A stretch of 64,000 nt of DNA from an uncultured Dialister sp. (GTDB taxonomy: Bacteria > Bacillota > Negativicutes > Veillonellales > Dialisteraceae): assembly GCA_902462205.1 (NCBI GenBank), contig CABQAR010000001.1, positions 243,230 to 307,229 of the forward strand, read 5' to 3'. This document shows positions 8,721 through 17,592 of this stretch, one piece after another (the stretch's first letter is position 1; the number at the start of each line of letters is the position of its first letter). Both the position numbers and the translations under genes were made by a program. The notes below the pieces were generated by a model. It did not search any database, was not told the DNA's origin, and was given only the letters and a program-made list of their open reading frames with translations.

Positions 8721-8768
8721 AAAAAACAAGTGCGCAGTATTTTAGCAATGGCTGCGCACTTGTTTTTA
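8721..8768 (-). terminator. terminator after recR (potentially bidirectional)
   Basis: An 11-bp perfect core stem CAAGTGCGCAG/CTGCGCACTTG with a 14-nt loop is flanked by A and T runs on both sides. It overlaps the last codons of recR and splits recR from bofA. Confidence 0.88.
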
Positions 8769-9356
8769 CATTTCTTTTCTGTTTTCAACAGCGCCTGCAA
8801 GGGTCATACCGTCTGCGTATCCGATATCACCGCCGGCAGGAAGTCCGCGGGCAATCCTTGTAACCCGTATGCCGAGCGGCTTGATCAGTCGGGAAAGATA
8901 ATAGGCGGTTGCTTCGCCTTCGGTGTCCGGGTCTGTGGCAAGAATGACTTCTTTTACTTCATCACCGGAAAGCCTGTTTAAAAGTTCCTTGATTTTGAGT
9001 TGATCGGGTCCGATTCCATCAAGGGGGGATAGCGCGCCATGGAGTACATGGTACAATCCGTGATATTCATGGCTTTGTTCCATGGCCTGTACATCCTGTG
9101 GCTGTTCTACTACGCAGATGATGGATGAATCCCGTCTGTCGTCTGCACAGATTTCACAGGGGTCAGAGGTGGCCAGGTTGCAGCAGACAGAACAGTAGCA
9201 GATTTTTGCCCGGGCATCGCTGATTGTTTTTATAAAAGCGTCTACTTCAGGCTGCGGACGCTCCAGCATGAAATAGGAAAGACGCCTTGCTGTCTTTACT
9301 CCGATTCCGGGAAGCTTGCGGAACTGTTCTGCAACAAGTTCTAAATCATTATTCAT
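8766..9356 (-). CDS. recR: recombination mediator RecR
   Basis: 196-aa RecR, which with RecO/RecF loads RecA at gapped DNA. Visible parts are the helix-hairpin-helix (RKLPGIGVKTARRLSYF) at about 13-29, the four-Cys zinc finger (CYCSVCCNLATSDPCEIC) at about 53-70, and the Toprim domain with VVEQPQDVQAME and ATDPDTEGEATA. Its ATG overlaps the ybaB stop by one base (TAATG), implying translational coupling. The order dnaX-ybaB-recR is conserved widely in bacteria. Confidence 0.97.
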   Translation of the reverse strand: MNNDLELVAEQFRKLPGIGVKTARRLSYFMLERPQPEVDAFIKTISDARAKICYCSVCCNLATSDPCEICADDRRDSSIICVVEQPQDVQAMEQSHEYHGLYHVLHGALSPLDGIGPDQLKIKELLNRLSGDEVKEVILATDPDTEGEATAYYLSRLIKPLGIRVTRIARGLPAGGDIGYADGMTLAGAVENRKEM

Positions 9357-9682
9357 TAGAACATGCCGCCGGGAAGACCGAGGCCCCCTGTTACCTTGCT
9401 CATGCCCTTTTGCACCATGTCATCAGCTTTTTTTCCGGCTTCATTGACAGCGGTGGTGATGAGATCCTCCAGCATCTCAGAATCTTCTGGGTCGATTGCA
9501 TCTTTTGCGATTTTTAAGGAAACAATCTGCTTTTCCCCGTTCATGACAATGGAAACGGCACCGCCGCCAACGGATACATCGACGGTCTGTTTCTTTAGTT
9601 CTTCCTGCATTTTCTGCATATCTTCCTGCATTTTGCGTGCTTTTTTAAGCATGTTCTGCATTTGTGCCTTATTACCAAACAT
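9356..9682 (-). CDS. YbaB/EbfC family nucleoid-associated protein
   Basis: 108-aa DNA-binding protein of the YbaB/EbfC family, acting as a tweezer-shaped dimer on the nucleoid. The N-terminal amphipathic helix is rich in Met, Gln and Lys (MQEDMQKMQEELKKQ). The family core VSVGGGAVSIVMNGEKQIVSLKI follows, and the tail is GLGLPGGMF. Strong AAGGAGGA site before the ATG. One-base overlap with recR. It has its own likely promoter in the dnaX-ybaB gap (9766-9794). Confidence 0.95.
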   Translation of the reverse strand: MFGNKAQMQNMLKKARKMQEDMQKMQEELKKQTVDVSVGGGAVSIVMNGEKQIVSLKIAKDAIDPEDSEMLEDLITTAVNEAGKKADDMVQKGMSKVTGGLGLPGGMF

Positions 9683-9718
9683 TATGATTCCTCCTTAAGA
9701 TATGGAACAAGTTCTAAA

Positions 9719-9747
9719 CGATGTGGCCATTAAGAAAAACCGCATCG
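9719..9747 (-). repeat. hairpin in the ybaB leader
   Basis: CGATGTGG at 9719-9726 is complementary to CCGCATCG at 9740-9747 with one mismatch, giving a stem-loop in the untranslated leader of ybaB-recR. Function unknown. Confidence 0.45.
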
Positions 9748-9765
9748 TATCAATTTACATAAGTC

Positions 9766-9794
9766 ATTATACCGTATCCCTGCAAAAGTGATAA
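9766..9794 (-). promoter_or_regulatory. probable promoter of ybaB-recR
   Basis: On the minus strand TTATCA (9794-9789), a 17-bp spacer and a perfect TATAAT (9771-9766), pointing toward ybaB. Confidence 0.6.
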
Positions 9795-9818
9795 GGGGAT
9801 GGCCAGTTTAAAAGCGAA

Positions 9819-11696
9819 TCATCTTTTTTCATAAATATCGCAGTTTGAAATCATTTTCAGTGCTTCCGATAAGGCAGGAGTATCCTGATCTTTTTGGGGG
9901 ATTTCATCTCTTCCTATCAGGCGATATCCGTCATTTTCAGATATCGCGGAAGATGGGGACAGAGGGATATTTTCTGCAGAGGATTCAATTTTTTTCGCCT
10001 GTGCAAGGAAGTCTGCCTCTTCGGGACTGCCTTTCAGGACAGACCGGAATTCCAGTGAAAATCCGGTGGCTTCTTCAAAAGCTTCTGCAATAATTTTCTG
10101 ATAACTTTTGTTGTTTCCTGCCATGACCAAGTACTGCTGCGGCGCAGCGGCGACCGCTTTGGCGGGATTGACGAAAATCAGAGAGCTTTTTTGCAGGCAG
10201 GTCCATATATCGATTCGATGAATGGTCTTAAGGTGGGACAGTACCTTCACCCATATATCAGCATATTTTGATGGCTGAAGCGGAGATCTGTCCTGTACGG
10301 GGGCTATAGAATCGTTATCCATACGCAGGCTATCTGACTGAGGTGGAACGGGATTTATCTGATTGTTTTTTGTCGAAACTTCAGGCGTCGATGTCTGACG
10401 GATAGATAAGTCTGTTTCGGGGACGGGTATGGATGTAGATACTGCCGGAATATCAGGAGCAGGCACTGGTAATGAAGGAATGGCCGGTGCTGGTGACGGA
10501 GCCGGCGCGGCTTTTGATTTTGGAGAAGGGATGTCTCCTTTTTCTAACTGGGACAGCGTTTTTTCCAAGGCTTCAATCCGCTCTACAAGGCTGTTGAGTT
10601 CTCTGGAACCGCGGAGATGGCATAAACGGATAAGGCCCATTTCCGCATTCATCCGTGGAGAGGAGCTTCTCTTTGTGTCTGAAAAGGACTGGTGAAGTGC
10701 ATCAAAAAGCGCATCCAGATAAGCATTGCTCAGGCGAAGGGCATCTTCTTTCAATACGCCCAGCTTATTTCCATAGGCAGATAATTCCGGCGCTTCAGGA
10801 TTGATTTTGCAGATCATCAGACTTCTGAAATGCTCCAGCAAATCCCGTAGGACGGCAGCAGGCTCTTTGCCCTCCTGAAGGATGTCATAGAACAACTGGA
10901 GTGTTTCGCCGCTCTTGCTGCTTATAATGGCATGCGCCAGATCGATAATCTGATCTTTTCCGGTTAAACCAAGGAGGTTATATACGATTTCGGCAGAAAG
11001 TTCTTTTCCCTCGGAAGCGCCGGAGCACTGGTCAAGCAGGGAAAGGGCATCGCGCAGTCCGCCCTCTGCACGGACGGCAATTAAATCAGCGGCTTCCGGC
11101 GTAAGGTGAAGATTACTTTCTTTAGAAATATAAAGTAAATGTTCTTTAATATCATTGACGGAAATACGATGGAATTCATACCGCTGGCATCTGGAAAGAA
11201 TCGTAAGAGGGATTTTTTCAGGCTCGGTGGTTGCCAATATGAAAAGAACGTGGGACGGGGGTTCTTCCAGTGTTTTCAAAAGGGCGTTAAATGCTTCCTT
11301 TGTCAGCATATGTACTTCATCGATAATATAAACTTTTTTATTTCCGGCTGCCGGAAGGGTACGGACTGATTCTCGGAGTACGCGGATTTCGTCTACTCCT
11401 CGGGCAGATGCGCCATCGATTTCATAGACATCCAGGCTGGAGCCGGTGTTGATTTCCTTACAGTTGGAGCACTCATTGCAGGGGTTTCCATTTTTTAGAT
11501 GGAGGCAGTTGACAGCCTTTGCCAGAATCCGTGCCATGCTTGTTTTTCCGGTGCCGCGGGGCCCGGAAAATAAATAAGCGTGAGCAAGGCGTCCCTGTTC
11601 CAATGCACGAAGGATAGGGATGGAAATATGTTTCTGGCCAACTACCTCATTAAAAGTAGAGGGCCGCCATTTACGATACAATGCCAAATAAGCCAT
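9819..11696 (-). CDS. dnaX: DNA polymerase III subunits gamma/tau
   Basis: 625-aa clamp-loader ATPase. Walker A GPRGTGKT at residues 45-52, zinc-binding cysteines at 64, 73, 76 and 79, Walker B/DEAD-like IIDEVHML, and the SRC arginine-finger motif ILSRCQRY. After the collar domain comes a Pro/Ser/Ala-rich linker (about 385-475) and a tau-type C-terminal domain. I saw no strong programmed-frameshift slippery site in the linker, so a separate gamma form is not indicated. GGGAGG precedes the ATG. Downstream of the SRP RNA gene, as in Bacillus. Confidence 0.97.
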   Translation of the reverse strand: MAYLALYRKWRPSTFNEVVGQKHISIPILRALEQGRLAHAYLFSGPRGTGKTSMARILAKAVNCLHLKNGNPCNECSNCKEINTGSSLDVYEIDGASARGVDEIRVLRESVRTLPAAGNKKVYIIDEVHMLTKEAFNALLKTLEEPPSHVLFILATTEPEKIPLTILSRCQRYEFHRISVNDIKEHLLYISKESNLHLTPEAADLIAVRAEGGLRDALSLLDQCSGASEGKELSAEIVYNLLGLTGKDQIIDLAHAIISSKSGETLQLFYDILQEGKEPAAVLRDLLEHFRSLMICKINPEAPELSAYGNKLGVLKEDALRLSNAYLDALFDALHQSFSDTKRSSSPRMNAEMGLIRLCHLRGSRELNSLVERIEALEKTLSQLEKGDIPSPKSKAAPAPSPAPAIPSLPVPAPDIPAVSTSIPVPETDLSIRQTSTPEVSTKNNQINPVPPQSDSLRMDNDSIAPVQDRSPLQPSKYADIWVKVLSHLKTIHRIDIWTCLQKSSLIFVNPAKAVAAAPQQYLVMAGNNKSYQKIIAEAFEEATGFSLEFRSVLKGSPEEADFLAQAKKIESSAENIPLSPSSAISENDGYRLIGRDEIPQKDQDTPALSEALKMISNCDIYEKR

Positions 11697-11821
11697 AGGA
11701 ACCTCCCGGTATAGGTTGTTAGATTATCAGACAGATGAAAAATGATTAATCTGGGAAAGCGATGGTATGTCATCCTTGAAAATTTGGATATATGACAAGA
11801 AAGCCATTCATTTCATATGAA

Positions 11822-11981
11822 AAAGACCTTGCAGTCCTCATTTATGACAGCCTCCAGGATGCACCGTGGCACATGGAAAGGGCCACTTACTGCTGCTTCC
11901 TCTCGGACCTGACAGGATTCATGGGATTCCATTGCACGGGGCCCGAAGACTGCCATAAATCAGAATTGCAAAGCCATGTGC
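11822..11981 (-). ncRNA. ffs: signal recognition particle RNA
   Basis: On the minus strand the universally conserved S-domain motif is present at about 11887-11914: CAGGTCCGAGAGGAAGCAGC, including a GAGA tetraloop closed by CC/GG. The flanks pair in register: ATTTATGGCAGTC with GGCTGTCATAAAT, and CTTTGCA with TGCAAGG near the ends. The 3' end runs into TCTTTTT, acting as terminator. Estimated length is about 160 nt, between the small E. coli and large Bacillus types; the exact ends are inferred. Lying just upstream of dnaX matches the Bacillus arrangement. A plus-strand reading frame over this region is spurious. Confidence 0.92.
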
Positions 11982-11985
11982 CATC

Positions 11986-12013
11986 ATTATACTATACGAA
12001 TTTTATTTTGCAA
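11986..12013 (-). promoter_or_regulatory. promoter of SRP RNA
   Basis: Minus-strand TTGCAA (12013-12008), 16-bp spacer and TATAAT (11991-11986), placing the start site a few bases before GGCACATGG, the inferred 5' end of the RNA. Confidence 0.7.
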
Positions 12014-12166
12014 AATTTTTTGTATGGATTAAATGTGCAGACAAAGAAAGAGGCGGAATAAAATGGAGTATGCCTGTATGTATTTTATAAATGACAAATT
12101 TCAATATGAAATGGTAAAATAGGACAGTATCAAAATATATTTCCTAAATAAAGGGGGAAAATAAAA

Positions 12167-13555
12167 ATGGAGTATCGGATTGAACATGACACCTTGGGAG
12201 AAGTAAAGGTACCTGCTGATCATATGTGGGGTGCCCAGACACAACGTTCTTTTGAAAACTTTAAGATCGGAAAGAACCGGATGCCGATAGAAATCATCCG
12301 TGCTTTTGCTATTTTAAAAAAATGTGCCGCTGTGGTGAATTTTGAAACGGGAAAACTGGATGAAGAGAAACGGAAGGTCATCTGTGAGGCCTGTGATGAA
12401 ATCATAGAAGGCAAATGGAAGGATGAATTTCCGCTCGTCATTTATCAGACCGGTTCCGGTACGCAAAGCAATATGAATATGAACGAGGTTATTGCCCATA
12501 TTGCCAATCAGAAGCTGGAAAGCAACGGAAGCAAGACGCGCATCCATCCGAATGATGATGTAAACATGTCACAATCTTCCAACGACACGTTTCCGACCGC
12601 GATGCATATAGCTGCCGTGGAGACACTCCATCATAAGCTTTATGCGCCCTTGGATCATTTGATAGCTACCTTTGAAGAGAAAAGTAAAAGATATATGCAT
12701 CTTGTAAAAATAGGACGGACCCATTTACAGGATGCGGTGCCGCTGACCTTCGGACAGGAAGTTTCTGCATGGACGGTCATGCTGGAAAAGAGCAGGGATA
12801 TGATTAAGGACAGCGAGAAATACCTGCTTGGACTTGCCATAGGTGGTACGGCTGTGGGAACCGGACTAAACAGTCCCAAAGGCTTTGGTGAAAAAGTATC
12901 GGCAGCGATTGCGAAAGAAACCGGATTGCCTTTTACATCGGAACCGAATAAATTCTATGGATTAACCGGAAGAGATGATTTTGTTTTCTCTCACGGAGCA
13001 CTTGAAGCATTAGCCATGGACTGCATGAAGTTTGCTGACGATATCCGGCTGCTTGCCTGTGGCCCTCGCGCAGGCTTCGGAGAACTCACTATTCCGGCAA
13101 ATGAACCGGGCTCTTCCATCATGCCGGGAAAAGTGAATCCGACGCAGTGCGAAGCATTGACTATGGTAGCCTGCCGCGTACATGGCAACCAGGCCACGGT
13201 TTCCTTGGCTTCATCGCAAGGACGATTTGAGCTGAATGTATTTGCCACGGTTATGGCTGAGGCTTATATCGAATCGGCATCACTGTTAGGGGAAGCCATC
13301 CACTCCTTTGATGTCCACTGTGCAGAAGGACTGGTAGCAAATGAAGACAAGATGGGAGAATTGGTGGAAAAGTCATTGATGCTTGTTACGGCACTTTCTC
13401 CGCATATCGGATATGAAAAGTCTGCAAAGATTGCCAAACAGGCATTTGCAGATAACAGCTCCTTGAAAGAAGCCGCCCTGAAGCTCGGCTATGTAACAGA
13501 AGATGAGTATGATACCTTTGTTGTGGCAAAAGACATGACAAACGTAGACAGATGA
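12167..13555 (+). CDS. fumC: class II fumarate hydratase
   Basis: 462-aa fumarase interconverting fumarate and L-malate without an iron-sulfur cluster. The superfamily signature GSSIMPGKVNP is near residue 318. Also visible are the substrate-loop residues SGTQSNMNMNEV, the conserved THLQDAVP and the SQSSNDTFPTAMH site. AAAGGGGG precedes ATG. A likely promoter is ATGACA 12091-12096, 18 bp, TAAAAT 12115-12120. Monocistronic, closed by a terminator. With the malic enzyme at 37.3 kb it suggests malate/fumarate metabolism in a fermenting cell. Confidence 0.97.
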   Translation: MEYRIEHDTLGEVKVPADHMWGAQTQRSFENFKIGKNRMPIEIIRAFAILKKCAAVVNFETGKLDEEKRKVICEACDEIIEGKWKDEFPLVIYQTGSGTQSNMNMNEVIAHIANQKLESNGSKTRIHPNDDVNMSQSSNDTFPTAMHIAAVETLHHKLYAPLDHLIATFEEKSKRYMHLVKIGRTHLQDAVPLTFGQEVSAWTVMLEKSRDMIKDSEKYLLGLAIGGTAVGTGLNSPKGFGEKVSAAIAKETGLPFTSEPNKFYGLTGRDDFVFSHGALEALAMDCMKFADDIRLLACGPRAGFGELTIPANEPGSSIMPGKVNPTQCEALTMVACRVHGNQATVSLASSQGRFELNVFATVMAEAYIESASLLGEAIHSFDVHCAEGLVANEDKMGELVEKSLMLVTALSPHIGYEKSAKIAKQAFADNSSLKEAALKLGYVTEDEYDTFVVAKDMTNVDR

Positions 13556-13578
13556 TTATTTAAATTAGCCTGATGAGA

Positions 13579-13617
13579 GAACCCTCCTGTTCATTTTTTA
13601 TGGGAGGATTCTTTTTT
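13579..13617 (+). terminator. intrinsic terminator after fumC
   Basis: GAACCCTCC pairs with GGAGGATTC (one mismatch) around a 14-nt loop, followed by TTTTTT. Confidence 0.85.
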
Positions 13618-13731
13618 GTTATGAAATAAAATATTTGGATGGTATAGGATTTTTTATATGATAAAATATAAAAAGATAATAAGGTGAATCTTGCTGCGAT
13701 GGCTATTTATTTGATGGGTATGTTTTAATTC

Positions 13732-13760
13732 TTGTGCCAAGTCAAAAAGGGACGTATAAA
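13732..13760 (+). promoter_or_regulatory. possible promoter of the ribose operon
   Basis: TTGTGC, a 17-bp spacer and TATAAA, about 100 bp before rbsK. I found no clear operator or cre-type site between fumC and rbsK. Confidence 0.4.
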
Positions 13761-13863
13761 TGTAGGTGCCGGAAAGATATACCCTTATTTAAGCTGTCAT
13801 AGCGGACGTCTTTGTGGTACTATATAAAGGTTGTTTAAGAGATAATTTTACATGGGAGGGATC

Positions 13864-14754
13864 ATGAACCATATTTCTGTGATTGGCAGCTGCAATATGG
13901 ATATGACCGTGGAAGCTGATCGAAGGCCTCTTGCCGGAGAGACCGTCATGGGAAAGCGTTTGATTGTTTCTCCGGGAGGTAAAGGTGCGAATCAGGCCGT
14001 AGCTGCTGCGCGCCTTGGCGCAGAAGTGTATATGATTGGCTGTGTCGGTGATGATGCAAACGGGCAGATGATGATAGAGGCTTTGCAGGCAAGCCGTGTA
14101 AATACGTCCTATGTTTTCGCGCTTGCCGGGACATTAACGGGAACCGCACATATTGTGCTGGCGGAGGGGGATAACAGCATTATCGTCCTTAAAGGTGCAA
14201 ATGATAAGGTGGATACAACAGTGGTTGATCGTGCATGGGATGTGATACGCACATCCGCACTCGTATTGCTTCAGCATGAAATCCCATTGGAAACAATCGG
14301 ATATATCATTCATCGTTGCCATGAAGCAGGTGTTCCGGTGATGCTTAACCCTGCTCCGTATATGGATATCCCGAAAGAATGGGCAGACATGGTGACATAT
14401 CTCACTCCGAATGAGCACGAGGCCGCACTCCTGTTTAAAGGGATGGAGCGGGAAAAAATACTTCTTTCAAATCCGCAGAAGGTTGTCATGACTGTCGGGA
14501 AAGAAGGTGTCGTTTACGGAGACAATGGAAATATTGTCCAAGTGCCGGGCTTTCCTGTCAATGCGGTTGATACGACAGGAGCTGGAGATACATTCAATGG
14601 CGCCTTTGCCGTAGCGAGAGCTGAAGGAATGGAAATGAAGGAGTCTGTTCGTTTTGCCAATGCGGCGGCGGCTTTGTCTGTCTGCAAGCTTGGAGCACAG
14701 GGAGGCATGCCCTGGCGTGAGGAAGTGGAGGAATTTCTATCATGCAGAAAATAG
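13864..14754 (+). CDS. rbsK: ribokinase
   Basis: 296-aa PfkB-family kinase phosphorylating ribose at O5. N-terminal GSCNMDM and GGKGANQAVAAARLG segments bind the sugar. The C-terminal PfkB signature DTTGAGDTFNGAFAVA contains the catalytic Asp and anion hole. ATG 13864 has GGGAGG 3-9 nt upstream, preferred to an in-frame ATG at 13852 that lies upstream of that site. First gene of rbsKDACB; overlaps rbsD by 13 bp. Confidence 0.95.
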   Translation: MNHISVIGSCNMDMTVEADRRPLAGETVMGKRLIVSPGGKGANQAVAAARLGAEVYMIGCVGDDANGQMMIEALQASRVNTSYVFALAGTLTGTAHIVLAEGDNSIIVLKGANDKVDTTVVDRAWDVIRTSALVLLQHEIPLETIGYIIHRCHEAGVPVMLNPAPYMDIPKEWADMVTYLTPNEHEAALLFKGMEREKILLSNPQKVVMTVGKEGVVYGDNGNIVQVPGFPVNAVDTTGAGDTFNGAFAVARAEGMEMKESVRFANAAAALSVCKLGAQGGMPWREEVEEFLSCRK

Positions 14755-15146
14755 GTATCTTGAATAGTGATATTGCCAAAGTATTGGCTGATTTAGGCCA
14801 TACCGACCGCATCTGCATCGGTGATTGCGGCCTGCCGGTTCCGGCCGGGGTTTCTAAAATTGATTTGGCTCTTCGTCTGGGAGAACCGCAGTTTATTGAG
14901 GTGGTAAAAGAAGTCGCCAAGTATATGGAAATACAGTCGATTTATGTGGCTCCGGAACTGCAGAAAGAGAATCCTCTCCAATGGAAGGCGCTGCATGAGG
15001 TATTTCCGGAAGACCAGGTGGAATGGGTGGTTCTTTCCAGCCATGAATCATTCAAGCATGAAACGAGATCCTGCAAGACGATGATCCGTACCGGTGAGAT
15101 TACACCGTTTTCCAACGTGATTCTTGAGTCAGGAGTCATCTTCTAA
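14742..15146 (+). CDS. rbsD: D-ribose pyranase
   Basis: 134-aa RbsD converting beta-pyranose to beta-furanose ribose ahead of ribokinase. Family landmarks: MQKIGILNSDIAKVLADLGH at the start, DCGLPVP, KIDLALRLGEP, and the end segment TRSCKTMIRTGEITPFSNVI. Overlap with rbsK suggests coupled translation. Confidence 0.95.
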   Translation: MQKIGILNSDIAKVLADLGHTDRICIGDCGLPVPAGVSKIDLALRLGEPQFIEVVKEVAKYMEIQSIYVAPELQKENPLQWKALHEVFPEDQVEWVVLSSHESFKHETRSCKTMIRTGEITPFSNVILESGVIF

Positions 15147-15155
15147 GGGGTAATC

Positions 15156-16637
15156 ATGGATATAAATATGATTGGGATTTGCAAGTCGTTTGGTACGAAT
15201 CAGGTGCTGAACGGCGTCAATCTGCACTTGCAGCCCGGGGAGATACATGCCCTGATGGGAGAAAATGGTGCCGGTAAATCCACATTGATGAACATCCTTA
15301 CCGGCATTCATAAGGCAGATGCAGGTGAAATTTTTGTGGATGGAGAAAAAGCCACGTTTAAGAATAATCGTGATGCAGAAAAGCATGGGATTGCCTTTAT
15401 CCATCAGGAATTGAACATATGGCCTAATTTATCCATTCTGGAAAATCTTTTTATGATGAATACGCCAAGGAATAAGCTTGGAATTATTGATTATAAAAAG
15501 ATGAAACAACTGGCTGAGGAAAAATGTAAGGAAATCGGTATAACGCTTCCTTTGGAAAAGCTGGCAGGAGAATGTTCCGTCGGGCAGCAGCAGATGGCGG
15601 AAATCACCAAGAGTCTGATGCTTGATGCAAAAACGGTGATTATGGATGAGCCGACAGCTGCATTAACGGAACGGGAAACAGACCGGCTTTTTGAGGTCAT
15701 GCGCAAGCTGAAGGAAAAAGGGGTTTCCATTATTTATATTTCCCACCGAATGGAAGAAGTTTTTAATAACTGTGATATGATTACGGTTATGCGCGACGGG
15801 CAGACGATCAGCAGTTGCCCTACCCGGAAAACTGATATGGAAAAAGTCGTTGGTGACATGGTGGGGCGGGTCCTTTCGGAGTATTATCCGGCACGGACGA
15901 ACCAACCGGGAGAAGATTTGCTGCAGGTAGAAAATTTCTCGGCACCCGGTGTTTTCGACAATATTTCCTTTACCCTTAGGAAGGGGGAAATTCTCGGGGT
16001 TGCCGGACTGATGGGCGCTGGGCGTACAGAAATCATGAGGGCCATATTCGGTGTGGATAACTGTCAATCCGGTAAGATCACACTGGATGGGAAAGAAATC
16101 TCCATTAAAAATCCTATTGATGCGATTCAACAGGGATTCGGCTTCATTACGGAAAATCGTAAATCTGAGGGCTTGATATTGGACTTTTCCATCGCGCAGA
16201 ATATCGCTCTTCCCAGTAATGAACGATTGGCAAAGCATAAATGTATTAACGCCAGAAAAGAGTTTGAATTTTGCGACAGTTTATCCAAGAAGCTCGGCGT
16301 AAAGGCGCAGGATATCAGGTTGCCTGCAAGTACGCTTTCCGGCGGAAATCAGCAAAAGGTCGTTATTGCAAAATGGGTGGGAATGCATCCCAAATTGCTT
16401 ATTCTTGATGAACCGACCCGTGGCATAGATATCGGGGCTAAAAAGGATATTTATGACTTAATGAATGAATTGACCAAACAGGGGGTTTCTATCATCATGG
16501 TATCTTCGGAATTGCCGGAGGTCATGGGGATGAGTGATCGCATCATGGTTATTCATGAGGGACGCATAGCGGGAATTCTCGACCATGACGAAGCAACACA
16601 GGAAAAAATTATGACGCTGGCGACCGGAGGAGAGTAA
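15156..16637 (+). CDS. rbsA: ribose ABC transporter ATP-binding protein
   Basis: 493-aa protein with two ABC domains in tandem, typical of RbsA/MglA. The first domain has Walker A GENGAGKST near residue 35, signature SVGQQQM and Walker B VIMDEPTAAL. The second has the usual non-canonical P-loop GLMGAGRTE, signature LSGGNQQK and LILDEPTRGID. It energises the RbsC pore for ribose import. Nine bases after rbsD and three before rbsC. Confidence 0.96.
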   Translation: MDINMIGICKSFGTNQVLNGVNLHLQPGEIHALMGENGAGKSTLMNILTGIHKADAGEIFVDGEKATFKNNRDAEKHGIAFIHQELNIWPNLSILENLFMMNTPRNKLGIIDYKKMKQLAEEKCKEIGITLPLEKLAGECSVGQQQMAEITKSLMLDAKTVIMDEPTAALTERETDRLFEVMRKLKEKGVSIIYISHRMEEVFNNCDMITVMRDGQTISSCPTRKTDMEKVVGDMVGRVLSEYYPARTNQPGEDLLQVENFSAPGVFDNISFTLRKGEILGVAGLMGAGRTEIMRAIFGVDNCQSGKITLDGKEISIKNPIDAIQQGFGFITENRKSEGLILDFSIAQNIALPSNERLAKHKCINARKEFEFCDSLSKKLGVKAQDIRLPASTLSGGNQQKVVIAKWVGMHPKLLILDEPTRGIDIGAKKDIYDLMNELTKQGVSIIMVSSELPEVMGMSDRIMVIHEGRIAGILDHDEATQEKIMTLATGGE

Positions 16638-16640
16638 AAG

Positions 16641-17579
16641 ATGGATTCAGCAAAGATGAAGAGTCTGGCACGGGATATGGGGCCATTGATCGGTTTAATC
16701 ATTCTTTTTATTGTTATTTCATTTTTAAACGACAGTTTTATCGATATTTCAAATTTAAAAAACCTGGCACGCCAGGTATCTATCAATGCATTGATCGCAT
16801 TTGGCATGACTTTTGTCATTCTGACCGGTGGCATTGACTTGTCGGTAGGCTCTATATTGGCCCTGTCGAGTGCGCTTATGGCAAGCATGATTTCTAAAGG
16901 GATGAATCCAGAGATGGCAATCATATCTTCCGCCTTTATAGGAATCGGGCTTGGATTGGTCAATGGCATCATTATTTCTTATGGTAGGGTAGCACCTTTT
17001 ATTGCGACACTGGCAACAATGACCATTTATCGTGGATCGACTCTTGTTTTTACAAACGGAAATCCTATAAGCGGATTGACTGACGATCCGGTATTTACTG
17101 CGTTCGGGCAGGGATTCCTGCTGGAAGTCCCTGTTCCGGCGGTGGTCATGCTTATATCTTTTGCCATCTTGCTGTTCGTGCTGAATAAGACTCCTCTTGG
17201 ACGGCAGACATATGCAGTGGGGGGCAATGAAAAGGTATCCTATATATCCGGCATTAAGATTGACAGGATAAAGATTTTTGCTTATGCTTTGACAGGATGT
17301 CTTTGTGCCATAGCAGGGGCGATTCTGACGGCCCGTTTGAATTCTGCCCAGCCGACGGCAGGTATGGGATATGAGCTTGATGCTATCGCGGCGGTTGTGC
17401 TTGGCGGAACAAGTCTCTCAGGCGGCAAAGGACGGATTTCCGGTACACTGATCGGTGCCTTAATCATCGGGACACTGAACAATGGACTGAATATATTAAA
17501 TGTTTCCAGTTTTTATCAGCAAGTTGTCAAAGGCGTTGTCATTTTGTTGGCAGTACTCATGGATCGTAAGAAATCTTAA
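16641..17579 (+). CDS. rbsC: ribose ABC transporter permease
   Basis: 312-aa membrane protein with about eight to ten hydrophobic segments. The family segment ALIAFGMTFVILTGGIDLSVGS and the conserved cytoplasmic stretch AAVVLGGTSLSGGKG are present. It forms the transmembrane pore of the Rbs importer. Three bases after rbsA, thirteen before rbsB. Confidence 0.96.
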   Translation: MDSAKMKSLARDMGPLIGLIILFIVISFLNDSFIDISNLKNLARQVSINALIAFGMTFVILTGGIDLSVGSILALSSALMASMISKGMNPEMAIISSAFIGIGLGLVNGIIISYGRVAPFIATLATMTIYRGSTLVFTNGNPISGLTDDPVFTAFGQGFLLEVPVPAVVMLISFAILLFVLNKTPLGRQTYAVGGNEKVSYISGIKIDRIKIFAYALTGCLCAIAGAILTARLNSAQPTAGMGYELDAIAAVVLGGTSLSGGKGRISGTLIGALIIGTLNNGLNILNVSSFYQQVVKGVVILLAVLMDRKKS

Positions 17580-17592
17580 GGAGGAAATTATC

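Noticed and set aside
9819..11696. Programmed frameshift in dnaX
   Set aside because: No clear slippery heptamer with a downstream hairpin was found where a gamma/tau shift would be expected.
11792..12061. 89-codon plus-strand reading frame
   Set aside because: It lies antisense over the SRP RNA, with its promoter and terminator on the minus strand; composition is not protein-like.
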